A DNA stretch of 64,000 nucleotides, from NCBI GenBank assembly GCA_024222485.1, contig JAAEPJ010000335.1, positions 62,001 to 126,000 of the forward strand. Direction: 5' to 3'. How positions within the stretch are numbered: position 1 is the stretch's first letter; the number at the start of each line of letters is the position of its first letter. Source of the stretch: a bacterium (lineage in GTDB: Bacteria > RUG730 > JAAEPJ01). The translations under genes and the position numbers were made by a program. The notes beneath the pieces are model-generated. The model was given only the letters and a program-made list of their open reading frames with translations. It searched no databases and was not told the DNA's origin. This document shows, piece after piece, positions 54,401-63,291 of this stretch.

Positions 54401-54934
54401 TTAATAATTTTCAAGTAAAACTTCAAAAAAGTTCTTAGCATGTTTACATGCAGGGCAGCTATCAGGAGGAGTATTACCTTCATGAACATAGCCACAATTA
54501 TCACATTTCCATTTCACAGACTCTTCTTTTTCAAAGACAATCCCATTTTCAATATTAACAATTAATTTATTATATCTCTTTTCATGAGCAATTTCAGCAT
54601 GCCCAATTTCTTCAAAAGACTTTGCAATATCCTCAAATCCTTCTTCACGAGCAACCTTAGCAAACTCAGGATACATTTCAGTCTCTTCATAATGTTCACC
54701 TGCTGATGCATCTTTAAGATTATCTAAGGTATTACTAATACCGTCTAAATATTTAAAATGTACCTTGGCATGCTCTTTTTCATTATCAGCAGTCTCTAAA
54801 AAAATTTTAGCGATTTGCTCATAACCTTCTTGCTTTGCAACAGCTGCATAGTAAGTATACTTATTTCTAGCCTGTGATTCTCCAGCAAATGCTGCTTTTA
54901 AATTTTCTTCTGTTTTTGACCCTTTAAGTTCCAT
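54401..54934 (-). CDS. rbr: Rubrerythrin
   Basis: Peroxide reductase of anaerobes, 177 residues. The N-terminal four-helix diiron domain has AFAGESQARNKY, NEKEHAKVHF, and EIGHAEIAHEKRY with the carboxylate and His ligands; the C-terminal rubredoxin domain has WKCDNCGYVHEG and CPACKHAKNFF. It starts directly after the perR stop, and its Shine-Dalgarno AAGGAGA is formed by the last perR codons, so the two are translationally linked. Electron donor is probably the nearby rubredoxin. Confidence 0.97.
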   Translation of the reverse strand: MELKGSKTEENLKAAFAGESQARNKYTYYAAVAKQEGYEQIAKIFLETADNEKEHAKVHFKYLDGISNTLDNLKDASAGEHYEETEMYPEFAKVAREEGFEDIAKSFEEIGHAEIAHEKRYNKLIVNIENGIVFEKEESVKWKCDNCGYVHEGNTPPDSCPACKHAKNFFEVLLENY

Positions 54935-55372
54935 TTAATTTCTCCTTTTTTTATATGTTTTTTTATTTCCATTTGAACTAAGACAATTCTTACAAACACC
55001 TTGATAGTATATTTTCTCACTCTGAATTAAATGACCGTCAATATCTTGTTTTTCTTTTATATCATTCCAAACATCATAAATCTTATCACATTCATTACAA
55101 ACAAAATGGCTATGGTCATTTAAATTATATTCATATTTAGCTTTATTGCTATTAGCCATTTGTAACTTAATGATCTCTCCTTCTTCTTGAAGTTTATCTA
55201 AAGTATTATAAACAGTTGCAAGTGATATCGCTGATAATTTTTTTCTTACCTCTATAAAAATATCAAACGCAGAAGGATGAATAGGATTTGTCTCTAAAAA
55301 ATTTATTATCTCTAATCGTTGTGGAGTAATTCTAATATTTTTAAACTTCAAATTTTTTATGATTTTTTTCAT
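54935..55372 (-). CDS. perR: Fur-family regulator, PerR-like
   Basis: Metal-dependent repressor of 145 residues. A winged-helix domain (RITPQRLEIINFLE, then ISLATVYNTLDKLQEEG for DNA recognition) precedes the metal domain with NDHSHFVCNEC and GVCKNC, giving the two CxxC structural-zinc pairs and the His ligands of PerR. It heads an operon with rubrerythrin and superoxide reductase, the normal PerR regulon, so PerR (peroxide sensing) is more likely than Fur. It is apparently autoregulated through the palindrome overlapping its own -10. Confidence 0.9.
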   Translation of the reverse strand: MKKIIKNLKFKNIRITPQRLEIINFLETNPIHPSAFDIFIEVRKKLSAISLATVYNTLDKLQEEGEIIKLQMANSNKAKYEYNLNDHSHFVCNECDKIYDVWNDIKEKQDIDGHLIQSEKIYYQGVCKNCLSSNGNKKTYKKRRN

Positions 55373-55393
55373 TATATATTTCTTAATCTCAGT

Positions 55394-55413
55394 TTAGAAT
55401 AATTCTATTCTAA
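55394..55413 (-). promoter_or_regulatory. Palindromic operator overlapping the perR -10 box
   Basis: TTAGAATAGAATTATTCTAA on the minus strand has 8-bp inverted arms (TTAGAATA / TATTCTAA) around a 4-base centre. It can also be read as a 7-1-7 Per/Fur-box-like repeat (TTAGAAT A ATTCTAT on the plus strand). It lies 22 bases before the perR ATG and contains the -10 hexamer, as expected for autorepression. Confidence 0.65.
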
Positions 55414-55430
55414 TAATATTTTTTAGTCAA
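55402..55430 (-). promoter_or_regulatory. Sigma-70-type promoter of perR-rbr-sor
   Basis: TTGACT at 55425-55430 and TAGAAT at 55402-55407 are separated by exactly 17 bases on the minus strand, 29 bases before the perR ATG. The -35 lies within the last codons of the TVP38-family gene. This is the best-matched promoter in the window. Confidence 0.7.
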
Positions 55431-56073
55431 GTTTTTTATACTTAGCTTTATAAATTAATGCACCTAAAACCATACAGGCTACCATAGTAAAAATGAATAT
55501 TATTCTTAGCTTATCAATAGGTTTTCCTAAAGATGCACCGATCAGGTTATAAGTAAAACTACCTGGGATTGTCCCAATCAAGGTGGCTAAAAGATAATCG
55601 CGTATTTTTATATCACAAAGACCTGAACTATAGTTAACAACATCCCAAGGGAAAATAGGGATTAGTCTCATAATAAGAACAGCTAGAAATCCATTTTTAG
55701 AAATTAATTTATCACATAAATCAAGTTTTGTTCCTTTCATTTTTCTTTGCACAAATTCTCGGCCTAAATGCCTTGAAATTAAAAATGGAAATGAGGCAGA
55801 GATAGTTGCACCAATAACCGTATATACTGTACCAATATATTCCCCCCAAACAACACCACTTGCTGTAGAAAGAAGAGAGGCAGGAAATAAAATAATTGAA
55901 GTAAATGCATAGGAAACCATATAAATAAGTGGACCTAAATGCCCTAGATCCTTAATAAAATTTTCTATTGCTAAAACTGAAATTCTTTTATGCAAATCAA
56001 AATAAAAAGAAAAAGTTATGATAATAACAAAAGCAAAAATAAAAATTAAAAATTTACACTTATCTTTCCCCAT
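55423..56073 (-). CDS. TVP38/TMEM64 (SNARE-associated/DedA-like) membrane protein
   Basis: Polytopic membrane protein of 216 residues with about five to six helices. The VTT-domain signature is present: FPASLLSTASGVVWGEYIGTVYTVIGAT (seen around residues 62-90) with a re-entrant-loop glycine pattern, FLISRHLGREF, and RLIPIFPWDVVNYSSGL near 140. TVP38 proteins often neighbour MerA-like flavoproteins and arsenosugar-type genes, as here. Transport substrate is not established. The ATG has GGAGGA upstream. Confidence 0.85.
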   Translation of the reverse strand: MGKDKCKFLIFIFAFVIIITFSFYFDLHKRISVLAIENFIKDLGHLGPLIYMVSYAFTSIILFPASLLSTASGVVWGEYIGTVYTVIGATISASFPFLISRHLGREFVQRKMKGTKLDLCDKLISKNGFLAVLIMRLIPIFPWDVVNYSSGLCDIKIRDYLLATLIGTIPGSFTYNLIGASLGKPIDKLRIIFIFTMVACMVLGALIYKAKYKKLD

Positions 56074-56316
56074 TTATTCCTCCTATTTCTCCTATTTAAT
56101 AATAAAAATTATCTGAAATAAAAATTTCAATGATACACAGAATTAACGACCTCTTATTAAATTTATAATATAAATATCCACTTAAAATAAAATATCAACA
56201 ACCACCTAAAATATGAAAGTACAATCAATTTATCGAAATAATTTTATTTTTTACTAGGTTACTTAAAAACTCTACCCGATGCAAAACCTTCACCCAATTT
56301 AATAAAATACCCTTTT

Positions 56317-57708
56317 CTATTTATGACTGATCATAGCCTTTATACACTTTATAAAAAAATTATTATGTAAAAAATCTATATAGGATAACTTAGCCGGTTG
56401 CCTTATAACATCCGAATAGCTTGGGTAAGAATGAATTATCTGACGGATTTTATAAAAAGGCAAACCTAAAGATTTTGCAAGTTGTAACTCATGCATAACT
56501 TCAGAAGCAGAGTGTCCTAAAATATGCACGCCAACAATCCTATGCTTTCTATCACAAATAATCTTAGAAAAACCATTCTCAAGTTCGGTATGCCCTCTAT
56601 CTATATCCCTATATTCATAATGATAAACTTTAACCTTTCCATACTTAGCTATCCCTTCTTTTTCAGTCAAGCCAGCATGAGCAAGTTCCGGATCAGAAAA
56701 TGTCGTCCAACACGTATGAGAGTAATCAATCTTCCGATGAAAAAGTGATGGTAAACATGTATTTGTAGCCGCAATAATTCCTTGATATTCAGCCATATGA
56801 CTAAACTGATATGGTCCCACAATATCTCCACAAGCATAAATATTCTTAACAGTTGTTTGAAGTTTTTTATTGACAATAACACCTTTCGCTGAAAAATTTA
56901 CTCCAGCAATATTAAGGTTTAAATCATCTAAGTTTAACTTTCTGCCAACTGCAATTAAAACATGTTCCGCTTTTAATTTTTGACCATTAATAAAAACAGT
57001 ATTATCTTTAACTTTTTCGACAACATTATTTCTTAAAACTTTAACTCCCTCTGACTGTAATTTTTGGACTAATCGTTCGGCTATTTCCGAGTCTTCTTTA
57101 GATAAAATTTGTGCTTCCCTTTCTACAAGGCAAACTTTTGTTCCCAGTCGACTGAAAGATTGAGCAAGCTCAACCCCTATTGCCCCACCACCAATCACAA
57201 TTAAAGATTTAGGAATCGTTTTTAAATCAAAAATATTATCATTGGTCAAATAGTGAGACTCTGCGAGTCCCGGAATAGGAGGAATAAATGGAGAAGAACC
57301 TGTTGCAAGAATAATTTTTTTTGCTTCTAAAATTTCATTATTAATGCTGACTTTATTACTACTTTGAAATTTAGCATTACCAAAATATAAATTAAAACCA
57401 TCTTCTGATAATTTTTGAGGAGTATGCGTTGAATAAACAGACTTAACAACATCCCTAACATGTCTTAAAACAGCCGTCTGTGAGGTCACTTTTGCCTTAA
57501 GTCCAAAATCTTCAGCATGCTTTATATCATAGAGAACTCTTGCAGATTTAATCAAAGCCTTACTTGGAATACAACCAGTATGTGTACACTCCCCACCCAT
57601 TTTATTTTTTTCTAAAATAGCGACTTTTTTTCCAAGACCTTTAGCTGTTTTAGCCGCAACAAGACCTGCAGCTCCACCACCAATAATGACTATATCATAT
57701 TTTTTCAT
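56317..57708 (-). CDS. MerA/lipoamide-dehydrogenase-like FAD oxidoreductase
   Basis: Pyridine nucleotide-disulfide oxidoreductase of 463 residues. FAD motif IIGGGAAGLVAAKTA, redox-active disulfide GGECTHTGCIPSKAL (C-x4-C), NAD motif VIGGGAIGVELAQSF, second FAD site IYACGDIVG, and a C-terminal dimer domain ending HSYPSYSDVIRQPAK with the catalytic His. No mercury-binding N-terminal domain or C-terminal CC pair is visible, so true mercuric reduction is unlikely. The pairing with TVP38 and an arsenic module is a recurring context. ATG has GGAGAG upstream. Confidence 0.85.
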   Translation of the reverse strand: MKKYDIVIIGGGAAGLVAAKTAKGLGKKVAILEKNKMGGECTHTGCIPSKALIKSARVLYDIKHAEDFGLKAKVTSQTAVLRHVRDVVKSVYSTHTPQKLSEDGFNLYFGNAKFQSSNKVSINNEILEAKKIILATGSSPFIPPIPGLAESHYLTNDNIFDLKTIPKSLIVIGGGAIGVELAQSFSRLGTKVCLVEREAQILSKEDSEIAERLVQKLQSEGVKVLRNNVVEKVKDNTVFINGQKLKAEHVLIAVGRKLNLDDLNLNIAGVNFSAKGVIVNKKLQTTVKNIYACGDIVGPYQFSHMAEYQGIIAATNTCLPSLFHRKIDYSHTCWTTFSDPELAHAGLTEKEGIAKYGKVKVYHYEYRDIDRGHTELENGFSKIICDRKHRIVGVHILGHSASEVMHELQLAKSLGLPFYKIRQIIHSYPSYSDVIRQPAKLSYIDFLHNNFFIKCIKAMISHK

Positions 57709-57801
57709 TTGACTCTCCTATTAAGAAGATTAATATTTCTATAGTGAATCTTTTTATAAAAAAGTTCCTATAGATAAAAATATTATGAAAAGTAATATCA
57801 G

Positions 57802-57833
57802 AAAAAACTTACAGAGATAGATTATCTATCTCT
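57802..57833 (-). terminator. Intrinsic terminator ending the arsenosugar-type gene run
   Basis: Ten-bp stem AGAGATAGAT / ATCTATCTCT around a single central base (57813-57833), followed on the minus strand by GTAAG and TTTTTT. It lies about 110 bases after the stop of the first transferase gene and separates that run from the MerA-like gene. Confidence 0.7.
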
Positions 57834-57940
57834 CCTTTATCAAAAAAAATATAATTACTCTAATCTAGCCGTAAAAAATGACCATTTCGAGAAATAAATT
57901 TCATTATTCCAACCTTAGAACCTTAGGCAACAATAAAAGT

Positions 57941-58513
57941 TTAGCTTAACATCAAATCTTCTAATGTATCAATGTCTCGCTCTTTGTCTAAACAAAAAAT
58001 ATTTTCATCTTTTAAAACAACCATCGTTTGCTTAAAAACTTTAGCTGTACTCCAATCAATATTCTCAAACACTTTAGAATTAAATTTATTCTTACTAAAA
58101 CCTAAAAGATAATAACCGCCATCAAAACATGGACCAATTACCACCTCTTTTCTAAAGGCTAAATTAATCGTATCAATACTAATACTAGGAAGATCGCTTC
58201 CAATAATGACAGCTTTTTCATAACCACTATCAAAACAAAATTTAAAAGCATGATGCATACGATCGCCTAAACTTTCCCCCTCTTGCTCCACATAAGAATA
58301 ATTATCTCCCAGCCAAGATATGACCTCTTTCCCTGTATAAAAAATCTTAAGATCTACATTAAGGTTCCTTAAAGTTTTTAAAATATTAATCACAAAATTT
58401 TTATAATAAAATAAGGCCTTCTCATCACCGATATCTTTTGCTAACCTAGTTTTGACTGTTCCGAGCATTGGTGATTTGATAAACAATATTAAAACATTCC
58501 TTGATTTCAACAT
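57941..58513 (-). CDS. TIGR04282-type arsenosugar-biosynthesis glycosyltransferase
   Basis: Nucleotidyltransferase-fold protein (DUF2064) of 190 residues. FIKSPMLGTVKTRLAKDIG at the start mirrors the LxRxPxxGxxKTRL motif, SLGDRMHHAF and IIGSDLPSI follow, then GPCFDGGYYLLGF, all family landmarks. The family is annotated as arsenosugar-biosynthesis glycosyltransferase from its co-occurrence with ArsS. ATG 58513 overlaps the stop of the upstream ArsS-ArsM gene (ATGTTGA), showing translational coupling; a TTG six bases earlier is the alternative start. Exact donor is unknown. Confidence 0.85.
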   Translation of the reverse strand: MLKSRNVLILFIKSPMLGTVKTRLAKDIGDEKALFYYKNFVINILKTLRNLNVDLKIFYTGKEVISWLGDNYSYVEQEGESLGDRMHHAFKFCFDSGYEKAVIIGSDLPSISIDTINLAFRKEVVIGPCFDGGYYLLGFSKNKFNSKVFENIDWSTAKVFKQTMVVLKDENIFCLDKERDIDTLEDLMLS

Positions 58514-60441
58514 CCGCAACCACTAGCTTTATTAACACTCTTTTTAATATCAATCCTACAACCTTCAAAACTACCTCTATGATATTTAAAACTACCTTCA
58601 ATCTCAAAAAATTTACTAAACCTTGTTCCCTGAATCATCTGCACAGTATTCCCAGAAACTGGAATAGGCACATTCTTAGCAAAAATATGTGCACCATCTA
58701 AAGTAAAAAAATCTTTACTCTTATCTCCTTTAAAAGTTGCTACCTGTCCATAATCTTCCCATGATCCCTCTAAGCCTTTAAGTTTCCAAAGACGATAAGT
58801 AACAGAGTAAAACTTTGTGTCTCCCACTAAGGCCTTCACCTCAGGGTTAGTGATTTCAATTTCTCGCGCTTTCATAATCCTAGGATCATGAAACCCAGCA
58901 CTTTTTGCAAAGAATTCAAAATCTTTATAATATAAGGCGCCACCTAAACACTCTCCATATAAAATAGGGTTCTTCCTAATCTCATCCCTATTTCTACGGT
59001 CAACATAAACATCAGAAAAATAAAATTCACCACCAAACTTTAAAGCATCATAAATCTTAGTTAAAATATCCTGCTTATCCTCTACTAAATTAATTACACA
59101 ATTAGAAGTTATAAAATCCAAGCTTTCCTTAGTAGTATAATCACTCATTTTTTCAACATAATCATGAATAAACTCAACATTACTTGTTTGAAACCCAAAA
59201 CGCTTCATCTGCTCAGGTAAATATTTTTTAGCAACATTGATTTGATTTTCTGTCATATCTATCCCTAAAACTTTACCGCTTTCTCCTACTAGCTGTGACA
59301 TAATGTAAACATCCCTACCTGTACCACAACCAATATCCAAAGCGTTAAGCCCTTTAATATCTTCTGGTATAGGCGACCCACAACCATAATATTTCATGAT
59401 TATTTCATCACTTATCTTAAGTAAGGCTTTTTTTATATATTGTGGAATTTCTTCTGCCGTGCAACAGGCATCTGTCTTTAAATCATCCTTACTGTCTAAA
59501 GTACTCCCATAATATTCTTTTACATTTTTGATTACTTGAGGCTCAACTAAGGAACCATGACAACTACTCCCACGGTTAGCCGTACAGGCATAACAATAAT
59601 CAGCAAAATGAATATCTTCCTCCCAATTTTCAAAGTCAATCTGCCAAAACTTAGTATCCGTTACTTTTTTACCCATTGCTAAGTTAAAATCACAGTCATA
59701 AACATTTCCCTGCCAGTCGACAGAAACAAAAGACCTGCACATTAAATTAGCTAAAGTTTCTTTATTATAATGATCCTTAAGCAAAGTTAAATAATTATCA
59801 TATTTAAATTCGCGTTTTAAGTCTTTCGCAAAATTACCAATAGGAACATTCGTAATAGCTATCAAACTATTAAATGTTAGATTATAATTATCTTTCAATA
59901 TCCCTTTATATTTTTGTTCAAGTTCACAAGAACTAGGTGGCAAAAAATCACTATCTGGGTTATATACTAAATCAACCACTAAGCCTCGATCATTTAGACT
60001 TTGAAGGCCTTCAAGGCTACGCTCGAAAACCCCCTTACCCCTTTGTTTATCAACAATCTCTTCAAAAACAGCAGGGAGTGAACCCACTAACTTTACTTCG
60101 TATTTTTCATATAAATCTAAGTAATAAGAATACTCTAGGTCTACTAAGATAGACAAATTTGTTCTTACTGTAATATCTTTTCCTTGCTTAGATAGTTTTT
60201 CTAAAAAAATCTCAAGATTAGGATTACATTCTGGCGCTCCCCCAGTAAATTCAATCTTAGTAATCGGCATATTAATCAATTTATCAATAATTTTCTCTGC
60301 AGTAAATACATCCATATTTTTATCCCCACTCGGTGAAGCCTCAATATGACAATGTTTGCAAGTTTGGTTACATTTATTGCCTAAATTAATCTGAATAACT
60401 TCTAACTTTTTTCGCTTAATATCTACAGTTTGCCAAAACAT
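58507..60441 (-). CDS. Radical-SAM ArsS fused to ArsM-like arsenic methyltransferase
   Basis: A single frame of 644 residues joins two enzymes usually encoded separately. Residues 15-320 are the radical-SAM ArsS type: CNQTCKHCHIEASP with Cys24, 28, 31 for [4Fe-4S], EFTGGAPECNPN, and a Cys-rich C-terminal region (DYCYACTANRGSSCHG). Residues about 326-644 are ArsM-like: CCTAEE, SAM motif DIGCGTGRD near 369, and arsenic-binding-type cysteines in SNCVINLVEDK (448) and GECLGGALY (498), then a C-terminal domain with VSGNTVQMIQGTRFS. The protein ends SGCGC. ArsM methylates arsenite; ArsS adds a deoxyadenosyl group to dimethylarsenite. The ATG at 60441 was chosen because GGAGG lies 11 bases upstream; an ATG at 60462 contains the site. 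Confidence 0.88.
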   Translation of the reverse strand: MFWQTVDIKRKKLEVIQINLGNKCNQTCKHCHIEASPSGDKNMDVFTAEKIIDKLINMPITKIEFTGGAPECNPNLEIFLEKLSKQGKDITVRTNLSILVDLEYSYYLDLYEKYEVKLVGSLPAVFEEIVDKQRGKGVFERSLEGLQSLNDRGLVVDLVYNPDSDFLPPSSCELEQKYKGILKDNYNLTFNSLIAITNVPIGNFAKDLKREFKYDNYLTLLKDHYNKETLANLMCRSFVSVDWQGNVYDCDFNLAMGKKVTDTKFWQIDFENWEEDIHFADYCYACTANRGSSCHGSLVEPQVIKNVKEYYGSTLDSKDDLKTDACCTAEEIPQYIKKALLKISDEIIMKYYGCGSPIPEDIKGLNALDIGCGTGRDVYIMSQLVGESGKVLGIDMTENQINVAKKYLPEQMKRFGFQTSNVEFIHDYVEKMSDYTTKESLDFITSNCVINLVEDKQDILTKIYDALKFGGEFYFSDVYVDRRNRDEIRKNPILYGECLGGALYYKDFEFFAKSAGFHDPRIMKAREIEITNPEVKALVGDTKFYSVTYRLWKLKGLEGSWEDYGQVATFKGDKSKDFFTLDGAHIFAKNVPIPVSGNTVQMIQGTRFSKFFEIEGSFKYHRGSFEGCRIDIKKSVNKASGCGC

Positions 60442-60499
60442 AAACGACCATACCTCCAACATTATTAATATCTATTAAAAATTACATAAAAAAACTATC

Positions 60500-61147
60500 T
60501 TAATAAATCTTAGCTAAAACTTCAGGAGAAACCCCACAAAAATATAAAATTCTAATAATATTATTTTTTAAAGTTGTTAAAATTACACCTTTTTCCTGCC
60601 ACCTACGAACAGAAGTGGTTACTGGCTTCGGAATAATTTTAATTTTCCCCGCATCTTGCTTAACCCTTTGCATTAAGTCTACATCTTCCATGATTAAAAT
60701 ATCCTTAAACCCACCCAGCTTTTCAAAATAATTTTTTCTAATAAAGATAGCTTGATCTCCATATGGAATCTTGGTAAGAGTAACACGCAAATTAGTTGCA
60801 AATGCTAAAAACCTAAACCATAAATTATGAGTATTAAATCTTAATTTAAAAGCCCCAACTTTACTAGCCGCAATCAAAGTAAAAGCATCCTTAGGAATTA
60901 AAGTATCCGCGTGTAAAAATAAAAGAGTCTCCCCTTTTGCAACTATTGCACCTTTATTCATTTGTTTCGCACGACCAACAGGACTTTTAAGTTTAATCAC
61001 TCCTCTATCTTTAATGACGGAAATAGTTGATTCTTTATAACCATCTACCACAATAATCTCTAACGCTAAAGGAATGGTTTTTAGATAGTTGATAACTTTA
61101 TTAATTATCTCTTCTTCTTGGTAAACAGGTATAATAACTGAAAACAT
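60500..61147 (-). CDS. TIGR04283-type arsenosugar-biosynthesis glycosyltransferase
   Basis: GT2-fold glycosyltransferase of 215 residues. FSVIIPVYQEEEIINKVI opens it, VVDGYKEST stands where VDGGSxD is common, SPVGRAKQMNKGA and LFLHADTLIP (metal-binding HADT) follow, and DQAIFIRKNYFEKLGGF and IMEDVDLMQR match the family. Family annotation as arsenosugar-related is from genome neighbourhood. It precedes the ArsS-ArsM gene by 59 bases. Confidence 0.88.
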   Translation of the reverse strand: MFSVIIPVYQEEEIINKVINYLKTIPLALEIIVVDGYKESTISVIKDRGVIKLKSPVGRAKQMNKGAIVAKGETLLFLHADTLIPKDAFTLIAASKVGAFKLRFNTHNLWFRFLAFATNLRVTLTKIPYGDQAIFIRKNYFEKLGGFKDILIMEDVDLMQRVKQDAGKIKIIPKPVTTSVRRWQEKGVILTTLKNNIIRILYFCGVSPEVLAKIY

Positions 61148-61217
61148 AATTATGTCCTATTATGATAGATTTTTACAATATTATTAAAATTAATTTTATG
61201 ATAACAAATATTCATAC

Positions 61218-62021
61218 TCATACTTGGCAATTATCACAATAATAAGTCCCCCGCCCAACAAGCTTCATTTTTTTTATTGTATTTCCACAATTAAAACATT
61301 TTTTGCCTTCTTGGTTATAGGCTCTTAAAAAACCCTGGAAACGCCCCTTTTTATTATCAAGGTCCACATAATCAGAAAATGTTGTTCCTCGCATTTTTAT
61401 AGATGCTATTAAAACTTCTTTCATCATTATAAAAATAGTCTCTGCCTCTTCTTTCGTTAAAGAATTAGCGATACGACTTGGGGATAAAAAAGAACGGTTT
61501 AAAATCTCATCCACATAAATATTACCTAAACCTGCGACCACTTTTTGATCAAGAAGGACTTGTTTTACAATGATGTTTTTAGATGTAAGATGCCTATAAA
61601 ACTCATTAAACTGAATGCTTAAAGCATCACTAGCAATTTTTTTATCCCTTAAGTACCGACCTATTTCATCCGTTGCTATTAATTCAAACCCACCAAACTT
61701 TCTAATGTCTCGATAAACTAATCTCAATATTTCTAAATTTTGAAAAAAAAACTCTAAATGACAATGTTTATCAAGCGCTACATCTTTCAGTAATTGTCCG
61801 GTCATCCGCAAATGGATAACAATAGTTTTATTATTAGAAAGTATTAAAAAGATATATTTACCATGACGCTTAACATCAGTAATAACTTCACCTTTAATTT
61901 TAAAATCTTGATAATTTTTAATAATATTAGGCCAATAAACCTTAAGGTCTATAATTTTTTTATCTAAAAAATTATGTTTAAGCCCACTAACAACTGTATC
62001 TACCTCCGGTAGTTCCGGCAT
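61218..62021 (-). CDS. mutM: Formamidopyrimidine-DNA glycosylase
   Basis: DNA repair enzyme of 267 residues that excises 8-oxoguanine and related lesions. It starts MPELPEVDTV, providing the catalytic Pro and Glu, contains HLRMTGQL, the KxxLLDQ-type segment VLLDQKVVAGLGNIYVDE, and ends with a zinc finger (CFNCG ... YYCDNCQ). ATG 62021 has GAGGAG upstream and gives the obligatory N-terminal Pro after Met removal; the longer frame to 62057 would not. It sits between the permease and transferase genes in the same direction. Confidence 0.96.
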   Translation of the reverse strand: MPELPEVDTVVSGLKHNFLDKKIIDLKVYWPNIIKNYQDFKIKGEVITDVKRHGKYIFLILSNNKTIVIHLRMTGQLLKDVALDKHCHLEFFFQNLEILRLVYRDIRKFGGFELIATDEIGRYLRDKKIASDALSIQFNEFYRHLTSKNIIVKQVLLDQKVVAGLGNIYVDEILNRSFLSPSRIANSLTKEEAETIFIMMKEVLIASIKMRGTTFSDYVDLDNKKGRFQGFLRAYNQEGKKCFNCGNTIKKMKLVGRGTYYCDNCQV

Positions 62022-62071
62022 ATTAGCTCCTCTTTTTTTCAAAAAATAAACAACCAAGTTTAATCATAAAC

Positions 62072-63037
62072 CTAGATGAGATTTAAAAGATATCCTATGA
62101 GCATAATAGAAACACCTGTTATCATAAAAAAAATAAAAATTAATTTAAGATTCATAGCCCTTTTAAGCATAATAGCCTGTGGCAAACTTAAAGCAGAAGT
62201 GGCCATCATGAAAGAAAGTGCAACACCTAAAGGAATGCCTTTATTAAAAAGTGCAACGGCAATCGGAACGATAGCTGCACAACTTCCATACATAGGAATA
62301 CCCAAAAGGGTTGCAAGAGGAATAGAAAATACACCCGTTTTTTGCATTAAAGACTCTAAAAATTCCTGTGGGAGATAATTATGAATAACCGCTCCAAGCC
62401 CCACCCCCAACAAAATCCACTTCCAAAGTTTTTTAATGATTAAAAGTGCTTCACTTAAGCCGAACTTTAACCGCGCAATTAAGCTCTCCCTTTTAGGATT
62501 AAAAGATAGATGTTCCTCCCCCTCATTCGAACAGCAGGCTTTTGCTTGAAAATCTAAAGAAAGATGCTTCTCAAGATTCATTTTACCAAGGATGAACCCA
62601 GAAAATACGCCAATTATTATACCAGAAGCTATATAGATAAGCGCCACTTTTAAACCAAAAAAACTAATCATTAAAATCACAAGATATTCATTGACGATTG
62701 GCGAAGTGATTAAAAAGGAAAAAGTAACTCCAAGAGGAATACCCATCTTAAGAAAACTAAAAAATAAGGGAATGGATGAACAAGAGCAAAATGGTGTTAA
62801 TGCCCCAAAAGCTGAAGCACCGAAATAGACCCAGAATTTTCTTTTCTCAATCCAAGCTTTAACCTTTTCCTCTGGGAGATAACTGCGTAAAACACCCATC
62901 ACCGTAATCATAATAAGCAACAAAAACAAAATTTTAATGGTGTCATAAATAAAAAAATTAAGCATTAAACCAAGATGTGAGTCTGGGGAAAGCTTTAAAA
63001 ATGAGTATGTAAAAAAATCTATTGTACTTTTTAACAT
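62072..63037 (-). CDS. ArsP/SO_0444-type permease (DUF318)
   Basis: Membrane permease of 321 residues with about eight helices in two halves. The family signatures FGALTPFCSCSSIPLFFSFLKMGIPLG (near 75-100, shown in parts) and the repeated half PMYGSCAAIVPIAVALFNKGIPLG near 250 are present. The Cys pair CSCSS and the second-half Cys correspond to the conserved cysteines that bind trivalent organoarsenicals in ArsP. A CC pair lies in the central loop (KACCSNEGEE). The family also includes Cu/Zn efflux permeases; the arsenic-methylation context favours organoarsenical export. First gene of the run. Confidence 0.82.
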   Translation of the reverse strand: MLKSTIDFFTYSFLKLSPDSHLGLMLNFFIYDTIKILFLLLIMITVMGVLRSYLPEEKVKAWIEKRKFWVYFGASAFGALTPFCSCSSIPLFFSFLKMGIPLGVTFSFLITSPIVNEYLVILMISFFGLKVALIYIASGIIIGVFSGFILGKMNLEKHLSLDFQAKACCSNEGEEHLSFNPKRESLIARLKFGLSEALLIIKKLWKWILLGVGLGAVIHNYLPQEFLESLMQKTGVFSIPLATLLGIPMYGSCAAIVPIAVALFNKGIPLGVALSFMMATSALSLPQAIMLKRAMNLKLIFIFFMITGVSIMLIGYLLNLI

Positions 63038-63291
63038 CTGATCACCATCTATAAAAATACCTATAAAGGTATATAAATTTAACTTAGATTAGATATTTTA
63101 AAACTAAATATTTTTTATACAATCTTGACAATTGCTCTTAATAATATTTTACCTAGACTATCTTGATTTTGCAAAATATCTTTTTCTATCGAGTCTATCT
63201 ATTTATTTAAACAAGCATACTTCCCTTAAAAATAATTTTTCTATTATCTAAATTTACTATATTCAAGATATAATTATTTCAAAAATATTAG

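Noticed and set aside
56317-57708. True mercuric reductase
   Set aside because: The N-terminal heavy-metal domain and the C-terminal cysteine pair are missing, and no merR, merT or merP genes are near.
62076-62378. Plus-strand 100-codon open frame
   Set aside because: It is antisense to conserved parts of the ArsP-type permease and has low-complexity composition typical of a shadow frame.
63125-63174. Promoter pairs in the gap between the AdhE-like and permease genes
   Set aside because: TTGACA on the plus strand has no correctly spaced -10 and no gene downstream; a minus-strand TTGCAA-17-TAAAAT pair is possible but indistinguishable from AT-rich background.
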